15,589 nucleotides of DNA from JBHJHK01 sp050330975 (GTDB taxonomy: Bacteria; Pseudomonadota; Gammaproteobacteria; Competibacterales; Competibacteraceae): contig JBHJHK010000072.1 in NCBI GenBank assembly GCA_050330975.1, positions 1-15,589 on the forward strand, given 5' to 3'. The notes beneath the pieces were generated by a model. It ran no database searches and was not told the origin of the DNA. It worked only from the letters and a program-made list of their open reading frames with translations. Position numbers and translations under genes: made by a program. The first letter of the stretch is position 1. Every line of letters begins with the position of its first letter. Of this stretch, positions 13,736 to 15,589 are shown one piece after another.

Positions 13736-15218
13736 AGGGCATCCCCTCCAAGCGATCCCCGGTCATGAGATGGGCCAGGAGATGATTCAGGATCGCCCCC
13801 CGGGCGTGGGACACCTCCTCAGCCGTCGGCGCGCCCCTGCTGTCTGAGGTGCCCACCGTCGATGGGCCCCGGGCCAATACCAACGGCGGCAAACCGCCGG
13901 GAAAGTGGACAAACAACCCCTGGGCCGACGCCTGTAACACGACACTGCAAAGGTGGGCGGGTACCCGCCACGCCCGTTCAAAGCGGGTTGCCGCTGTGGG
14001 ATCCCCCAACTGGAACGACACCAAAACCCAAGACCTGGGATCACCGCCCCCGGCCATGGCGGGCAGCAGTGATCCGCCGTCCATGGCTGGGGGAGGCTGG
14101 GATCCGAGCCAATCTAAAATAGTGGGGGCGATGTCCACCGATGCCGTGGGGGCCTCCACCGTCGCCGGTCCTCGGCTTGGGTCGCGGATCATCAGGGGCA
14201 CATGGTGGCTCTGCTCAAAGGGAGTGAGCTTGCCCCACATCCCATAATCGCCCAGCATTTCGCCGTGGTCTGCGGTGATGATCACCAGGGTGTCCTCGGC
14301 CTGGTCCGAATCCTCCAGCCAATGGAGGAGCCGGCCCACGTGGTGGTCGACCTCGGCCACCAGCCCGCCATAGATCGACCGAATTAGCGCCACGTCCCGG
14401 TCGTCGAGGGCTTCGTGCTGGCCATCGAAGCCCCAGACCATGTCCTGGGCGCTGGGCTCGGAAAAATAGGCCTCCACAAAGGGATGGTTCGGGGCGGGGC
14501 CTTGGGCCTTGGGCATCGCCGCCGGATCGATCAGGGCGTGGTAAGGCGCTGGAGCGACAAAGGGGGGATGGGGCCGGATGTAACTGACCAGGGCAAACCA
14601 GTTCTTGCCCCGGCGCACGTCCAGGGCCTTTAGGGTCTCGTCGGTGAGAAAGGCAGTGTCACTGTCCTCGGCCCCGTAGAGGGCTTTGCCGCCGAGCCGG
14701 CCCCCCTCGGGGCGGTAGAGGCGCTGGAAATCGGCGCTCTCGGCGTCGGGAACGTCGTAGCCCCGGGCCCTGAGGTGGGCGAGCCACGCCCAGGCCTCGT
14801 CCCGCATCTCCACGATCTCGGTAAAGCCCTGGAGGGGCTGGGTGTAGCTAAACCGGGCGGGATCCCGGGGCGCAAGGCCCCGGGGATCGGGCTGGGTGTC
14901 GGTGTAACCGAACAACAACGGTTCATAGCCAAGCCGCCGCACCGCCAAGGCCAGGTTGGGGGCATCCCGCTTCAGGGGCGTGCCGTTGCAGACCGCGCCG
15001 TGGTTAAAGGGATACTGTCCGGTGAGCAGACTGGCCCGGGACGGGCCGCAGGGCATGGTGACCGTGTGGTGATGCCGAAACACTGCCGCCCCGGCGGCAA
15101 AGGCATCCAGGTGGGGCGTCGGCACGGCCGCGGCAAGCCCCCCCTGGAGGACGTCGGCCCGCAACTGGTCGATGACGATGCACAGGACGTTGCGACGCTG
15201 CCCACGCTCCCCCGGCAT
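13734..15218 (-). CDS. phosphonate monoester hydrolase / sulfatase-like enzyme (PehA-like)
   Basis: 494-residue alkaline-phosphatase-superfamily enzyme without signal peptide, so probably cytoplasmic. NVLCIVIDQLRADVL holds metal ligand Asp17. MPCGPSRASLLTG is the C-x-P-x-R signature with Cys57 as formylglycine precursor. IRPHPPF (215-220) and TADHGEMLGDYGMWGK (315-330, with Asp317/His318 and Lys330) complete the metal site. Length and motif order fit phosphonate/phosphate monoester hydrolases of the PehA type more than arylsulfatases, although promiscuity is common in this superfamily. Its ATG (15216-15218) overlaps the phnX stop as TGATG, so translation is coupled. An in-frame TTG one codon upstream is less likely. 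Paired with phnX, it may release a phosphonate such as aminoethylphosphonate from a monoester (inference). It needs a formylglycine-generating enzyme encoded elsewhere. Confidence 0.85.
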   Translation of the reverse strand: MPGERGQRRNVLCIVIDQLRADVLQGGLAAAVPTPHLDAFAAGAAVFRHHHTVTMPCGPSRASLLTGQYPFNHGAVCNGTPLKRDAPNLALAVRRLGYEPLLFGYTDTQPDPRGLAPRDPARFSYTQPLQGFTEIVEMRDEAWAWLAHLRARGYDVPDAESADFQRLYRPEGGRLGGKALYGAEDSDTAFLTDETLKALDVRRGKNWFALVSYIRPHPPFVAPAPYHALIDPAAMPKAQGPAPNHPFVEAYFSEPSAQDMVWGFDGQHEALDDRDVALIRSIYGGLVAEVDHHVGRLLHWLEDSDQAEDTLVIITADHGEMLGDYGMWGKLTPFEQSHHVPLMIRDPSRGPATVEAPTASVDIAPTILDWLGSQPPPAMDGGSLLPAMAGGGDPRSWVLVSFQLGDPTAATRFERAWRVPAHLCSVVLQASAQGLFVHFPGGLPPLVLARGPSTVGTSDSRGAPTAEEVSHARGAILNHLLAHLMTGDRLEGMP

Positions 15219-15502
15219 CAACCCCTACCCTCAATGCGATCCAAGAGCCCGGGAAGATCCGCCACCGTCTCGATGATGTAGTCGGCGCCAGCTCGGCGCA
15301 ACGCCTCGGCAGCCCTGCCATGGAGGGAGGCAATGGCCTTGGGGGATAGGGCCGCCAACTGGGCCGGGGTCTTGCCAACGGCGTTGCCCGAAAGGGTGAC
15401 CCCCACCGTGACACAGCCGGCGGCGACACCTTCGGCAATCCCCGGCGCCGTGTCGTCCACCTTGACCAAGGCCGATGGCGGGTAAAACGCCACATCAAAC
15501 AA
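15218..15502 (-). CDS. phnX: phosphonoacetaldehyde hydrolase (phosphonatase), C-terminal part only
   Basis: This is the last ~94 residues of a HAD-superfamily phosphonatase, which splits phosphonoacetaldehyde to acetaldehyde and phosphate. YPPSALVKVDDTAPGIAEG carries the conserved Lys-Val-Asp-Asp-Thr metal-binding region. AAGCVTVGVTLSGNAVG and AGADYIIETVADLPGLL are the usual C-terminal elements. The catalytic core (nucleophile Asp and Schiff-base Lys) should lie upstream, beyond the readable sequence. An in-frame TGA stands immediately before the first codon used here (TTG 15500-15502). The expected text just before YPPSA, a PWMMFDVAF-type stretch, is garbled, so I treat this as a partial gene broken by the window edge rather than a short real gene. 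It is the first gene of an operon with the phosphonate hydrolase. Confidence 0.85.
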   Translation of the reverse strand: MFDVAFYPPSALVKVDDTAPGIAEGVAAGCVTVGVTLSGNAVGKTPAQLAALSPKAIASLHGRAAEALRRAGADYIIETVADLPGLLDRIEGRG

Positions 15503-15589
15503 TCACAGGGAACAAAAAAAAAGACCCGCCCCCCCCCACGCGCGCGGCGGGGCGCGCCACCAGTTGTAGGCGGGAAAGCCCATGAGGGG
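15503..15589. other. homopolymer-rich, probably corrupted contig-end sequence
   Basis: The last ~90 bases contain runs of nine A and nine C, followed by a CG-repetitive stretch. On the minus strand they should encode the middle of phnX, but every frame is broken and only short hints remain. The abrupt loss of coding quality next to a well-conserved domain suggests poor base calling at a contig end. Confidence 0.55.

Noticed and set aside
1..15589. Defence system, biosynthetic gene cluster, prophage or insertion sequence
   Set aside because: Apart from the single PD-(D/E)XK-like gene there are no partner defence genes, no transposase or integrase, no phage structural genes and no assembly-line enzymes. 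Two methyltransferases alone do not make a cluster.

Overview
The window reads as a GC-rich proteobacterial chromosome fragment, most likely from a gammaproteobacterium and possibly marine. This rests on gene content only (TonB/heme-type fragments, LysR regulator, TctCBA transporter, two formylglycine-type sulfatase-family enzymes, phosphonate catabolism) and no marker gene confirms it. I see no rRNA, tRNA, CRISPR array, transposase or phage gene. Several genes carry indels in short homopolymers and the last ~90 bases look corrupted. The window may therefore be the edge of a draft or metagenomic contig, and each broken gene could be a real pseudogene or a sequencing error.

Layout. (1) 1-650, minus strand: a terminator-like hairpin, an antibiotic-biosynthesis-monooxygenase (ABM) fold gene with a broken 3' end, and the orphan C-terminal domain of a TonB protein whose 5' part is gone. 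(2) 657-1637, plus strand: a PD-(D/E)XK nuclease-like protein with 12-residue tandem repeats, sitting exactly where tonB is cut. (3) 1709-3037: a LysR regulator facing a small 81-residue protein, with an inverted repeat between them. (4) 3158-6918: a secreted MetX-like esterase and a large secreted arylsulfatase, divergent from a shared ~200-base control region. (5) 7035-10040: a complete tripartite tricarboxylate transporter (TctC, TctB, TctA) on the same strand as the sulfatase. (6) 10018-11360, minus strand: a decayed TetR regulator, a GNAT acetyltransferase and a small multi-CxxC zinc-ribbon protein. (7) 11487-13656, minus strand: an AT-rich SAM methyltransferase, a frameshifted O-methyltransferase-like gene and a multiply frameshifted membrane-anchored protein. 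(8) 13734-15502, minus strand: the 3' part of phosphonoacetaldehyde hydrolase (phnX) overlapping the start of a phosphonate monoester hydrolase/sulfatase-like gene.

How they may work together. Block 4 plus 5 looks like a scavenging unit: an exported esterase and an exported sulfatase would trim a sulfated or esterified organic compound outside the cytoplasm, and the TctCBA system would import a carboxylate. Block 8 looks like a phosphonate unit: the hydrolase would free a phosphonate from a monoester, and PhnX would split phosphonoacetaldehyde. Both couplings are inferences from gene order and family membership. Substrates cannot be read from the sequence.
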